DNA of 48,153 bases from Sporosarcina sp. NCCP-2222 (GTDB lineage Bacteria; Bacillota; Bacilli; Bacillales_A; Planococcaceae), in contig NZ_BQYK01000004.1 in the NCBI RefSeq assembly GCF_023168145.1, positions 44,102 to 92,254 on the forward strand, read 5' to 3'. Made by a program: the position numbers and the translations under genes. Below, piece after piece: positions 31,770 to 38,434 of the stretch. The notes beneath the pieces were generated by a model, which was given only the letters and a program-made list of their open reading frames with translations, did no database searches and was not told where the DNA came from. Numbering within the stretch: position 1 is the stretch's first letter; each line of letters starts with the position of its first letter.

Positions 31770-32032
31770 AAAATGCCTCCTAATTTGATGAACCCTATTG
31801 ATAGGATGTTTGCCAAGATCGTCATACCCTCCATGCCTGCGATGAATGCGACCAAGACATCCGTTGACCCTGTGATCATTGCCCACTGCTGAAAGAGAGA
31901 CATTGGGGCTTCCTTGCGATCGTTCTCAATCCTGGAAACATCCGCCTGCTCGATATTCAGCATGTCCGCTAACTCTTCCTGAGTAAATCCCTTACGTTTC
32001 CGGCAAGCCCGTAATATTGCGCCAAACTCCAA
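31766..32032 (-). CDS. XRE-family HTH regulator with hydrophobic tail (88 aa)
   Basis: TTG at 32032, behind GGGGGTGAACAGG, gives MEFGAILRACRKRKGFTQEE; a GTG three codons upstream is possible. Residues 1-55 are a lambda-repressor-like HTH (TQEELADMLNIEQADVSRIEN). The C-terminus is hydrophobic (VLVAFIAGMEGMTILANILS), unlike a typical repressor. Similar to YqaF-like regulators of skin elements. It may anchor at the membrane or oligomerise. Confidence 0.72.
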   Translation of the reverse strand: MEFGAILRACRKRKGFTQEELADMLNIEQADVSRIENDRKEAPMSLFQQWAMITGSTDVLVAFIAGMEGMTILANILSIGFIKLGGIL

Positions 32033-32040
32033 CCTGTTCA

Positions 32041-32198
32041 CCCCCTTTCCGGGAATATGTCAAATCAACATACTCATTTAGCGAGGGCTGTTGTACTCTT
32101 TAGATGTAGACCTCCAAAACCTCCGCGACAACAACCACCTTACGACCTCTCACCAGCCGGGGTCCCTCCCCCGGCTCCTCTTAACCTCAACTCCAGAA
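32041..32198 (-). other. Intergenic region with a GC-rich hairpin
   Basis: No convincing gene. It contains a perfect 8-bp hairpin (AGCCGGGG 32155-32162 with CCCCGGCT 32169-32176, 6-nt loop) but no T-run on either strand. It lies downstream of the excisionase-like gene. A 17-codon GTG frame in it has no good ribosome site. Confidence 0.4.
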
Positions 32199-32438
32199 TC
32201 AAGGCGTGAGAACTCTCAATTTCCCGTAGTCCTTTGGTGTACGCTCTGCTGACATCACCACTACTTCAGGCTGTGATCTCTTTTTAACCCACTCATCAAC
32301 CAAGTCTTTCCGAAAGGTCCATTTGCGACGACCAGGAAAGCGTAGGACAGGAAGTTCTTCCTCATGAACGTATTTCCTTAAAGTGTTAACACACACGCCG
32401 ATGTGGGCTGCCGCTTCTTTGGTTGTCATAGTTTCCAT
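32199..32438 (-). CDS. Excisionase-like HTH protein (79 aa)
   Basis: Helix-turn-helix of the HTH_17/MerR-like excisionase type: MTTKEAAAHIGVCVNTLRKYV, then ELPVLRFPGRRKWTFRKDLVDEWVKKR, which includes the wing with RKW. It binds DNA; the family includes Xis-type directionality factors. It is well placed in the early operon to direct excision with the integrase, but may instead regulate transcription. ATG is preceded by GGAGATAGGCCAT. Confidence 0.75.
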   Translation of the reverse strand: METMTTKEAAAHIGVCVNTLRKYVHEEELPVLRFPGRRKWTFRKDLVDEWVKKRSQPEVVVMSAERTPKDYGKLRVLTP

Positions 32439-32461
32439 ATGGCCTATCTCCTTTCCGCTTT

Positions 32462-33154
32462 TTATTCAGCTAGTCTTAAGTGCTGCTGACTGTTCATTTC
32501 TTTAATCTCCATCCGCAATGCCGTATCTGGCGACCACTCCTCGATAAACTGTAAGGCTTCTTCAAAACGTTTCTTTGGCAGCTCACCATATCTAGGAATC
32601 TCGAAGTATGCTTTGAAATCTCTCCAAAACTGAGAGAATGCCTTTTTGCCAATTTCCTTGTATGCGTTGGCGTCCTTACCTCCCAAGCACTTCATAATCT
32701 TTCCGCGAGCATTCATGTTAATCCGTTGTTCCTGTGCGCCATTAATTCGCATATGGTCTTTTAGGTATTTAACGTCCGATTCGACCGTATCTAGTCGCTC
32801 CTGCTGAGCAAGTGCAGACCGTAGGAGAAGCGTCATATTATCCGGCTGCTTAATTTGCCTTTCCATGTTGTTGAAAGCTTCAATATATTGTTGTTTGAAT
32901 TTCAAAGCTTCTCGCCCGGTAAATCCCATAGCTAACAACATGAAACCATCTCGATTCATTAGGAATGTCTTTCGAGGACGGCCATACGAATCAGGCGTTT
33001 CTGTTTCAAAAAACATCTGCTCAAAATTGAGCACATCTTCCTTCATGCTTTCGATGTCGCGAAGAACATTCTTGTGCTCTTTCGAAAAGCTTTCAGCAAC
33101 AACAACAGAAGAAGTGACTGCTTGCTGATCCTGCATAATGACTAATTGTTTCAT
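32462..33154 (-). CDS. Rha-family antirepressor/regulatory protein (230 aa)
   Basis: N-terminal Rha domain: VVVAESFSKEHKNVLRDIESM, RPRKTFLMNRDGFMLLAMGF, then TGREALKFKQQYIEAFNNME. The C-terminal part (AYKEIGKKAFSQFWRDFKAYF then EIPRYGELPKKRFEEALQFIE) is the ORF6C-type domain of antirepressors. It is the second early gene and probably binds the repressor or its DNA. Its leader contains a closed 10-bp inverted repeat. Confidence 0.87.
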   Translation of the reverse strand: MKQLVIMQDQQAVTSSVVVAESFSKEHKNVLRDIESMKEDVLNFEQMFFETETPDSYGRPRKTFLMNRDGFMLLAMGFTGREALKFKQQYIEAFNNMERQIKQPDNMTLLLRSALAQQERLDTVESDVKYLKDHMRINGAQEQRINMNARGKIMKCLGGKDANAYKEIGKKAFSQFWRDFKAYFEIPRYGELPKKRFEEALQFIEEWSPDTALRMEIKEMNSQQHLRLAE

Positions 33155-33174
33155 CTTCCATCCTCCTTTTTTCT

Positions 33175-33290
33175 CTCACACCCACCAACCAGAACCCAAC
33201 GTCTTCGCGTGACCTATTGGCGCGGCTCCTCATCGTAATGATGGATCATGGCCAGCTCCGTTCATTTGGATGCTTGTTGTTGGGTGTGAG
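33175..33290 (-). promoter_or_regulatory. Structured leader of the Rha gene
   Basis: Perfect 10-bp inverted repeat: CTCACACCCA (33175-33184) and TGGGTGTGAG (33281-33290), 96 bp apart, between the Cro-like gene and the Rha gene. In the - strand RNA the two arms would close a long stem next to the AAGGAGGATGG ribosome site of the Rha gene. It looks like a folded RNA leader or a protein-binding region. No gene seen. Confidence 0.45.
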
Positions 33291-33343
33291 GTTTAAATTT
33301 CCATTGATACAAAAGTAATCTTTTCGGTATACTTATTAGGTTT

Positions 33344-33586
33344 TTAACCGACTTCTTTTTTCTCTGCGCATTCTGTATGAGTTTCTTGTACTTTGTTTTC
33401 AAATAAAAAGAAGATGTCTTCTTCTAAAATTTGCGAAATTCGAATTGCTGTTTCTAATGGTGGAGAAACATTACCATTCTCCCAATTCGCTACTGACTGC
33501 TTCCCTTTATACCCTAGCATTTTGGCTAGCTTTTCCTGAGTTAAATTTTTCTTTTTACGAGATTTTATTAAATTGTGGTTTTTCAC
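33344..33586 (-). CDS. Cro-like XRE repressor (80 aa)
   Basis: XRE helix-turn-helix: LIKSRKKKNLTQEKLAKMLG, YKGKQSVANWENGNVSPPLE and TAIRISQILEEDIFFLF. First gene of the early (-) transcript, directly downstream of the TTGACG/TATACT promoter. It should bind the TACAA-N5-TTGTA operators and counter the repressor. The acidic tail (QETHTECAEKKEVG) is short. Start ATG is preceded by AGGTGAAGCAAAGTG. Confidence 0.85.
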   Translation of the reverse strand: MKNHNLIKSRKKKNLTQEKLAKMLGYKGKQSVANWENGNVSPPLETAIRISQILEEDIFFLFENKVQETHTECAEKKEVG

Positions 33587-33603
33587 TTTGCTTCACCTCC
33601 GTG

Positions 33604-33718
33604 TATGAATAGCTTGTACTTTCAGTATACATACAAGATTCTTGTACGTCAACCTTTAAATACAAACTTCTTGTACTTTTATATAAAATAGAAACATATG
33701 TTGTACAATATACTTGTA
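33604..33718. promoter_or_regulatory. Four operators TACAA-N5-TTGTA in the immunity switch
   Basis: Four 15-bp sites: 33604-33618 (TATGA-ATAGC-TTGTA, half-degenerate), 33632-33646 (TACAA-GATTC-TTGTA, a perfect palindrome), 33661-33675 (TACAA-ACTTC-TTGTA) and 33704-33718 (TACAA-TATAC-TTGTA). They lie between the divergent Cro-like and CI-like genes, where both are expected to bind. Confidence 0.85.
33624..33652 (-). promoter_or_regulatory. Early (PR-like) promoter with operator in the spacer
   Basis: On the - strand TTGACG (33652-33647), 17-bp spacer, TATACT (33629-33624). Operator 33632-33646 fills the spacer, so bound repressor would block RNA polymerase. Transcript runs into the Cro-like, Rha and excisionase genes. 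Confidence 0.85.
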
Positions 33719-33743
33719 CATACTGGCATTAGGAGGAATTGGA

Positions 33744-34100
33744 ATGTTGTCCCTGAGATTGAAGTCTGCACGGAAAAAATCGAAAATGACCCAAGAAGAA
33801 TTGGCGATGAAAGTCAACACGACAAAGAGCACAATAAGTAATTATGAAAACGGACACAGTACACCATCTAATGACATGTTAGTACTCCTATCTAAAGTTT
33901 TAGAGGTCACCACAGATTACCTTTTAGGCAGATCGGATAATCCAAATATGACAGCTGATGAAGAATTCCAAGAATTTTCTAGTAATCCGCAGTTAAGTAA
34001 TTTCTTTCGAGATATAGAAGCCAGCGCGGAACAAGAACAAGAGGAATTAAGACAAATATGGGAAATTATTAAGAATAGAAGAAAGAAGAATGGTGAGTAA
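33744..34100 (+). CDS. CI-like XRE repressor (118 aa)
   Basis: Start ATG at 33744 has TTAGGAGGAATTGGA; an upstream in-frame start is not needed. N-terminal HTH: LRLKSARKKSKMTQEELAMKV and STISNYENGHSTPSNDMLVL. Only about 60 residues follow (including LLGRSDNPNMTADEEFQEFSS), so there is no LexA/S24 peptidase domain. Inactivation therefore must come from the adjacent ImmA/IrrE-type protease or the Rha protein rather than RecA-driven self-cleavage. Confidence 0.85.
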   Translation: MLSLRLKSARKKSKMTQEELAMKVNTTKSTISNYENGHSTPSNDMLVLLSKVLEVTTDYLLGRSDNPNMTADEEFQEFSSNPQLSNFFRDIEASAEQEQEELRQIWEIIKNRRKKNGE

Positions 34101-34115
34101 CTGGGGGGGACTTTT

Positions 34116-34694
34116 GTGGATGTAAAAGAAAAAAAGCCATTCTATAAGAAATGGTGGGTTTGGTTGATTGCCGCTGCTTTTCTTGGCGCAATAATTAATT
34201 GGGGAACTGTAGAAAATACCGAAGAAAATATTGATCTTCCGAAAAAACAAGAAACATCGGTTAAAGGCAGTCAAGATAAAGGGCCGTTTGTTGAAGAGTC
34301 TTCTGCAACAGATGAAGTGGAAAAACAAGATTCTAAAACAAAACCAAATGAGAAAGTCAACAAAGTTGAAAAACAAGAAGAAGTTATTGTTGTATCAATG
34401 ATGGATCTATATAACGCCTATCAGGATAATGAAGTTGCTGCTGACTTAAAGTATAAAAATAAATCACTTGAAGTCACAGGCGTGATATCCGATTTTGGGG
34501 TTGATGCCTTTGGTACCGCTTTTATAAAGTTTGACACTGGAAGAGGACCATTCCATGATACTCAAGTATTTTTCAAAAAAGGGCAAGAAGAGAAAATTGC
34601 GGAACTATCCAAAGGGGAAACTATCACCATTGTTGGTAAAGGAGGAGGCTTAATCATTACTTCCGTAGTAATAAACAAAGCTGAATTGAAATGA
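34116..34694 (+). CDS. Membrane-anchored OB-fold (tRNA_anti-like) protein (192 aa)
   Basis: GTG start with GGGGGGAC upstream. An N-terminal transmembrane helix (KKWWVWLIAAAFLGAIINWG), a K/E-rich flexible stalk (about residues 35-90), then an OB-fold domain of the tRNA_anti-like type (VSMMDLYNAYQDNEVAADLKY, KNKSLEVTGVISDFG). The fold is likely extracytoplasmic. It is co-directional with the repressor and so expressed in the lysogen. Similar proteins occur in prophage immunity regions and are candidates for superinfection exclusion (inference). Followed by its own terminator. Confidence 0.78.
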   Translation: MDVKEKKPFYKKWWVWLIAAAFLGAIINWGTVENTEENIDLPKKQETSVKGSQDKGPFVEESSATDEVEKQDSKTKPNEKVNKVEKQEEVIVVSMMDLYNAYQDNEVAADLKYKNKSLEVTGVISDFGVDAFGTAFIKFDTGRGPFHDTQVFFKKGQEEKIAELSKGETITIVGKGGGLIITSVVINKAELK

Positions 34695-34701
34695 CGATAT
34701 T

Positions 34702-34729
34702 GCCTGGTTAAATTCAGGCTTTTCTTTTA
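34702..34729 (+). terminator. Intrinsic terminator after the OB-fold gene
   Basis: Arms GCCTG (34702-34706) and CAGGC (34715-34719), loop GTTAAATT, followed by TTTTCTTTT. It separates the repressor unit from the protease/integrase genes. Confidence 0.75.
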
Positions 34730-34775
34730 ATCTAAAAACCGAACAAGCGTTTGAACATCAAGGGGGGGGCACCTT

Positions 34776-35285
34776 ATGACATACCGGCAAGTCATTTATC
34801 ATCAGAATCAAACGGAAGCATACGTGTATCAGCTTCTTTCTGAAATGAATATCCATCACCCGCTACAACTTAATATGTTTGATATCTCAAATCGCTTAGG
34901 CGTATACCTGTATTTATATCCGGGTAATAGTCGTGGAGTAATTGATGGGGAAGAAAAGTATATTTTTTTGAACAAAGACTTATCACGTCCTGAACTGCAA
35001 CAGGATTTCGGCCATGAAATGCATCATGTGTTACATCATGCAGGAGATCAACGTAAAATGCATCCACTATTCATCCAGATGCAAGAATGGCAGGCCAATA
35101 AATTTATGTATGAGTTGTGTGTGCCAACTTTCATGTTGCACAAAACGAACCTTCCGTTAGACAAAAAAGATGCCGTCAGGTTAATTTGCGTTCTATTTAA
35201 TGTCACTCCCAAATTCGCGGCGGAGAGACTGAATCGATATTATCAAAAACTATCTACTATTAATTTGTTGCAAGGAGGAGCTTAA
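34776..35285 (+). CDS. ImmA/IrrE-type metallopeptidase (169 aa)
   Basis: HExxH zinc motif HEMHH at residues 80-84, with EWQANKF at 104-110 supplying the downstream acidic ligand, as in ImmA/IrrE proteins. These cleave prophage repressors, as ImmA does with ImmR in ICEBs1. Here it lies close to a CI-like protein without its own protease domain, an ImmR-ImmA-type switch. ATG has a long AAGGGGGGGG site. The gene ends one base before the integrase start, so the two are coupled. Confidence 0.85.
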   Translation: MTYRQVIYHQNQTEAYVYQLLSEMNIHHPLQLNMFDISNRLGVYLYLYPGNSRGVIDGEEKYIFLNKDLSRPELQQDFGHEMHHVLHHAGDQRKMHPLFIQMQEWQANKFMYELCVPTFMLHKTNLPLDKKDAVRLICVLFNVTPKFAAERLNRYYQKLSTINLLQGGA

Positions 35286-35286
35286 G

Positions 35287-36504
35287 ATGGCCGGACACGT
35301 CCGCAGTCGCGGGAAAGGTAAATGGCAGCTAGAAGTAGACCTTGGATATTTTATAGATCCGCAAACAGGAAAAAGAAAGCGAAACAAAAAATATAAAACC
35401 ATATCAGCTAAAGGACAAAGAGAAGCTGAACGTGAACTTGCCCGCTTCATTACGGAAGTCACGGGGGATGATTATTCTGAAGGCAGGAAAATTAATTTTG
35501 TGGATTTTGTGCAAAACGAATGGTTGCCTAAGTCCGTTGAACGAAACCTATCGCATACAACCATCGCTAAATACATCAACTTTCTGGAGAATCGAATTTT
35601 GCCCGCTTTCCAATTTTTGCGAGTGGACCAAGTTCAACCACAACACATTATTGATTTTTTGCATAACTTAGGAGAAAAAGGCATGCGTTTAGACGGGAAG
35701 GATGGAAAACTTGCAGACACCACGATCTTTTATCATTACAGAATATTAAAGGGTATCTTTAGCTATGCTGTTAGTTCACGAGTGATTGAAGTTTCCCCAA
35801 TGGAAGGAATTGAACGGCCTAAGGTTCGAAAGTCTAAAATCGATGTATATGATGATGATGAAGCTGCCTTGGTAGTTGAAGCATTAGAATCTGAATTGTT
35901 ACATTGGCAGGTCGCCATTAAATTACTAATCACTACTGGCATGCGCCGTTCTGAATTATTAGCACTCGATTTAGAAAAACACATTGATTATGAGGAAGGT
36001 ATCGTGCATGTTGAAAACGCCTTAACTTACACCAAAGTTGAAGGTTATCAAATCCACGATATCAAAAAGGGTAATGGTAGTGAAAGCGAAGGAAAACGGG
36101 ATATTTATTTGTCCAACATTGTTATGGATGACTTGAAGTTGCTAAGGAAATTAAAAGCAGAGGAGCGATCAGCATGTGATTCCTTATGGATGAATGGCGA
36201 GCATAACTTGATTCTGTCCCATCCTAATGGCGAGCCGTACAACCCCTCTTCCGTCAGGACGTGGTGGATAAGGTTTTTAAAAAGACATGAGCTTCGCTAC
36301 ATAAAACCCCATGCTTTACGCCATACCTCCGCAACCATTCTAATTAACCAAGGCGTACATCCCAAAACAATTTCGGAACGTCTCGGTCACTCCGATATTA
36401 AGATCACAATGAATACGTATGGGCATGCACTTCGAAAAGCCGACAAGGCAGCGACAGATAAATTTGATTCCATCTTTGCAAAAAAACAAATTGATGAAGA
36501 ATAA
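35287..36504 (+). CDS. int: Tyrosine-type site-specific integrase (405 aa)
   Basis: Tyrosine recombinase. An N-terminal arm-binding domain (GHVRSRGKGKWQLEVDLGYF, an AP2-like region), a core-binding domain (about 65-165), and a catalytic domain with TGMRRSE (R220), HALRHTSA (H342, R345), LGHSD (H368) and TYGH (Y378). It integrates the phage into the tRNA-Ala gene immediately downstream. It is transcribed towards the attachment site. GGAGGAGCTTAAG precedes ATG. Confidence 0.95.
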   Translation: MAGHVRSRGKGKWQLEVDLGYFIDPQTGKRKRNKKYKTISAKGQREAERELARFITEVTGDDYSEGRKINFVDFVQNEWLPKSVERNLSHTTIAKYINFLENRILPAFQFLRVDQVQPQHIIDFLHNLGEKGMRLDGKDGKLADTTIFYHYRILKGIFSYAVSSRVIEVSPMEGIERPKVRKSKIDVYDDDEAALVVEALESELLHWQVAIKLLITTGMRRSELLALDLEKHIDYEEGIVHVENALTYTKVEGYQIHDIKKGNGSESEGKRDIYLSNIVMDDLKLLRKLKAEERSACDSLWMNGEHNLILSHPNGEPYNPSSVRTWWIRFLKRHELRYIKPHALRHTSATILINQGVHPKTISERLGHSDIKITMNTYGHALRKADKAATDKFDSIFAKKQIDEE

Positions 36505-36545
36505 TACATTAAAAATAATTAGAAACCACTATAAATTTGGTTTTG

Positions 36546-36566
36546 GTCGGCAAAATGTCGGCAAAA
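36546..36566 (+). repeat. Direct repeat near attachment site
   Basis: Two copies of GTCGGCAAAA, 36546-36555 and 36557-36566 (11-bp period), 42 bp after the integrase stop. Short direct repeats near a phage att site are typical integrase arm-binding sites. Confidence 0.5.
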
Positions 36567-36571
36567 AAGAA

Positions 36572-36616
36572 GACGTTTCCCTTTTGGGTTCATGATGAAC
36601 CTAAGAGAAACGCCGT
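36572..36616. terminator. Bidirectional terminator between integrase and tRNA
   Basis: Arms GACGTTTC...TTTTGGGTTCA and TGAACC.AAGaGAAACGcCGTC pair over about 20 bp around ATGA. On the - strand the hairpin is followed by TTCTTTTTT, so it ends the tRNA-Ala transcript; from the + side it would stop integrase transcription. Confidence 0.7.
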
Positions 36617-36636
36617 CCTATCAATGTTTGTTTAGA

Positions 36637-36660
36637 TGGAGCATACCGGGTTCGAACCGG
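36637..36660. other. Probable integrase-side attachment core (tRNA 3' end)
   Basis: The last about 20 bases of the tRNA-Ala gene, the T-arm region, next to the integrase gene. A second copy should lie beyond the left window edge and could not be seen; the extent of the core is therefore an inference. Confidence 0.5.
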
Positions 36661-36709
36661 TGACCTTCACACTGCCAGCGTGACACTCTCCCAGCTGAGC
36701 TAATGCCCC
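36637..36709 (-). tRNA. tRNA-Ala (anticodon GGC)
   Basis: A complete 73-nt cloverleaf: acceptor stem GGGGCAT/ATGCTCC with one G-U pair, D arm with GCTC...GAGT, anticodon stem TCACG/TGTGA around loop CTGGCAG (anticodon GGC), and T arm ACCGG TTCGAAC CCGGT. The discriminator base is A and CCA is not encoded. The 3' end faces the integrase, making this the probable attachment site. Confidence 0.95.
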
Positions 36710-36776
36710 GTATATCTGATACAATAAGAGTATACCAAACGATTTTGAAAAAGACAACAGATTGGGGGAGATCTCC

Positions 36777-37796
36777 TTGCAGCATGCTGAGAGGGAAATT
36801 ACGGAGCCTGTGCTTCTTTGTGATAAGAAAGGCCAGTTGAATCCGGGTGCTATCGGGTATGCGCGCCGGCCGATCATTCAGAGTAATCTGAAGGGTCATT
36901 TCATGCGAAAGAAGAAATGGAACTATTGGTGTGTGTTCGGGGAGGATCTTCTGTTTTCTGCGACCATCAGCCATTTGGATTATGCGGCGGTCTGCTTTGT
37001 GTATATGCTCGACTATGAGACGCAGCGGTTTTATGAAAAGCAGATTACGCTGCCGATCGGGCGGAAGATTAAAATGCCGGAAGATGTGCTGGGCAGTGTG
37101 AAGTTCATGAATGACCGGATGTCTGTCCAGTTGGTGCATTTGCAGGGAGAGACCCATCTTTCCGTCACTATTCCTGACTTCGATAGTGAAGTACTGCATG
37201 CCGATTTGCATATTAAGCATCCCGCGCAGGATGAGTCCCTGAATGTAGTCATTCCGCGAAGCCGGGATGTTTTCCAATTCACCGCGAAGCATCATTCCTT
37301 GCCGACTGCCGGCTTCGTTAAAATTGGTTCGAAGCGCTATGATTTCAATCCCGATTATAGCTTTGCCGTGCTGGATTACGGACGCGGCATTTGGCCAAGG
37401 GAAGCGCAGTGGAATTGGGCGATGGCCTCTCAACGTGCCGGCGGGCGCCGGATCGGGCTCAACTTTGGAGGCAAATGGACTGATGGGACCGGCATGACGG
37501 AGAATGCCGTGTTCATTGACGGGAAGATGATGAAAATCCATGAAGATGTCCTTTTTTCATATAATCCATCCAATTACATGGAACCGTGGAAGATCAAAAC
37601 CCGATTTTCTGATAAAGTCAGCGTGACGTTCACCCCCTTCTTTGAACGGACTGCTACAACCAATGTTCAATTGGTCCAGACCGAAGTGCATCAGACCGTC
37701 GGCTATTTCAACGGGCGCATTAAGCTGGATGACGGCTCCTTTTTATTGATCCGGCAAATGCTCGGCTGTTCGGAGGATCATATGGCAAAGTGGTAA
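36777..37796 (+). CDS. DUF2804 family protein (339 aa)
   Basis: Host gene. Conserved DUF2804 features are the N-terminal LLCDKKGQLNPGAIGYARRP, KKWNYWCVFGEDLLFSATIS and the C-terminal WNWAMASQRAGGRRIGLNFGG. The family has an unknown function; the fold is mostly beta. TTG start at 36777 follows GGGGGAGATCTCC; an in-frame TTG five codons upstream is poorly placed. A terminator follows the gene. Confidence 0.85.
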   Translation: MQHAEREITEPVLLCDKKGQLNPGAIGYARRPIIQSNLKGHFMRKKKWNYWCVFGEDLLFSATISHLDYAAVCFVYMLDYETQRFYEKQITLPIGRKIKMPEDVLGSVKFMNDRMSVQLVHLQGETHLSVTIPDFDSEVLHADLHIKHPAQDESLNVVIPRSRDVFQFTAKHHSLPTAGFVKIGSKRYDFNPDYSFAVLDYGRGIWPREAQWNWAMASQRAGGRRIGLNFGGKWTDGTGMTENAVFIDGKMMKIHEDVLFSYNPSNYMEPWKIKTRFSDKVSVTFTPFFERTATTNVQLVQTEVHQTVGYFNGRIKLDDGSFLLIRQMLGCSEDHMAKW

Positions 37797-37798
37797 CG

Positions 37799-37824
37799 AA
37801 CCGGCGCTTGCCGGTTTTTTTTAT
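37799..37824 (+). terminator. Intrinsic terminator after the DUF2804 gene
   Basis: Arms AACCGGC and GCCGGTT around GCTT, followed by a T-run ending TTATTCC. Confidence 0.85.
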
Positions 37825-37904
37825 TCCGTGAGTTCTCGGTTTAATTTCCACAAAAGAAGGAAAACTACTAGTAGCAGAAATTATGAAGGGATGGTTATGC
37901 GCAG

Positions 37905-38375
37905 ATGAAAAAACTCCTACTGTTGGGCACCTTATTATTTGCCTTCGCCCTCGTGCTCGGCGCATGTGGCAATAAAAAAGACGACACGCAAGGCACGGAC
38001 CCGAGTGAAGATAGCGTGCAAAATGTGGATGACCAAGACGGCGGTACGATGAACACCGGAAATGCCTATGGATTTGATCATTTTGAATTAGAAATCGAAG
38101 TCGATGGACAAGAAGCCATTCAGGATCAATATACAATGGAGAAAGAACTTACCGCTATATACGTAAATAAACTCACAGGCGTCGACTTGAAGGATGCAAA
38201 AGCGATGAATGAACTGGATAAATTCTTCAAGGAAATCCTTCTTACAAAAGACACCTCTAAAAAGCGCGCGACGGACGATATCCTTAAATGGTATGGTCTT
38301 GACAGCTTCTCTAAATTCTATTTGAAAGTTCATTTTGATGATGGAAATGAATTAACTATTGAAGAAGTAAAGTAA
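37905..38375 (+). CDS. YusW-like lipoprotein (156 aa)
   Basis: Signal sequence MKKLLLLGTLLFAFALVLGA followed by lipobox LGAC (cysteine 21), so a membrane-anchored lipoprotein. An acidic linker (DDTQGTDPSEDSVQNVDDQDG) precedes a C-terminal YusW-like domain containing YGFDHFELEIEVDGQEAIQD and KWYGLDSFSKFYLKVHFDDG. Function unknown; it resembles the B. subtilis YusW family. A bidirectional terminator separates it from the convergent ABC transporter. Confidence 0.8.
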   Translation: MKKLLLLGTLLFAFALVLGACGNKKDDTQGTDPSEDSVQNVDDQDGGTMNTGNAYGFDHFELEIEVDGQEAIQDQYTMEKELTAIYVNKLTGVDLKDAKAMNELDKFFKEILLTKDTSKKRATDDILKWYGLDSFSKFYLKVHFDDGNELTIEEVK

Positions 38376-38391
38376 TTCTTACCTGAACGCC

Positions 38392-38434
38392 AAAATCCCG
38401 AAGACGCAACCCATGCGCATCTTCGGGATTTTCT
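38392..38434. terminator. Bidirectional terminator between lipoprotein and ABC exporter
   Basis: Perfect 13-bp arms AAAATCCCGAAGA (38392-38404) and TCTTCGGGATTTT (38420-38432), with a T-run on either side. Confidence 0.85.

Noticed and set aside
32041..32198. A 17-codon GTG reading frame on the - strand near 32110-32160
   Set aside because: No convincing ribosome site, and it overlaps a GC-rich hairpin, so a coding role is not supported.
34776..35285. ImmA/IrrE protease and HTH gene as a toxin-antitoxin pair
   Set aside because: HExxH motif and proximity to the CI-like repressor fit a repressor-cleaving protease; no toxin features seen.
36621..37541. Long open frame on the - strand across the DUF2804 gene and tRNA (306 codons)
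   Set aside because: It is antisense to a recognisable DUF2804 protein and crosses a tRNA gene; it is a shadow of the + strand codon bias.
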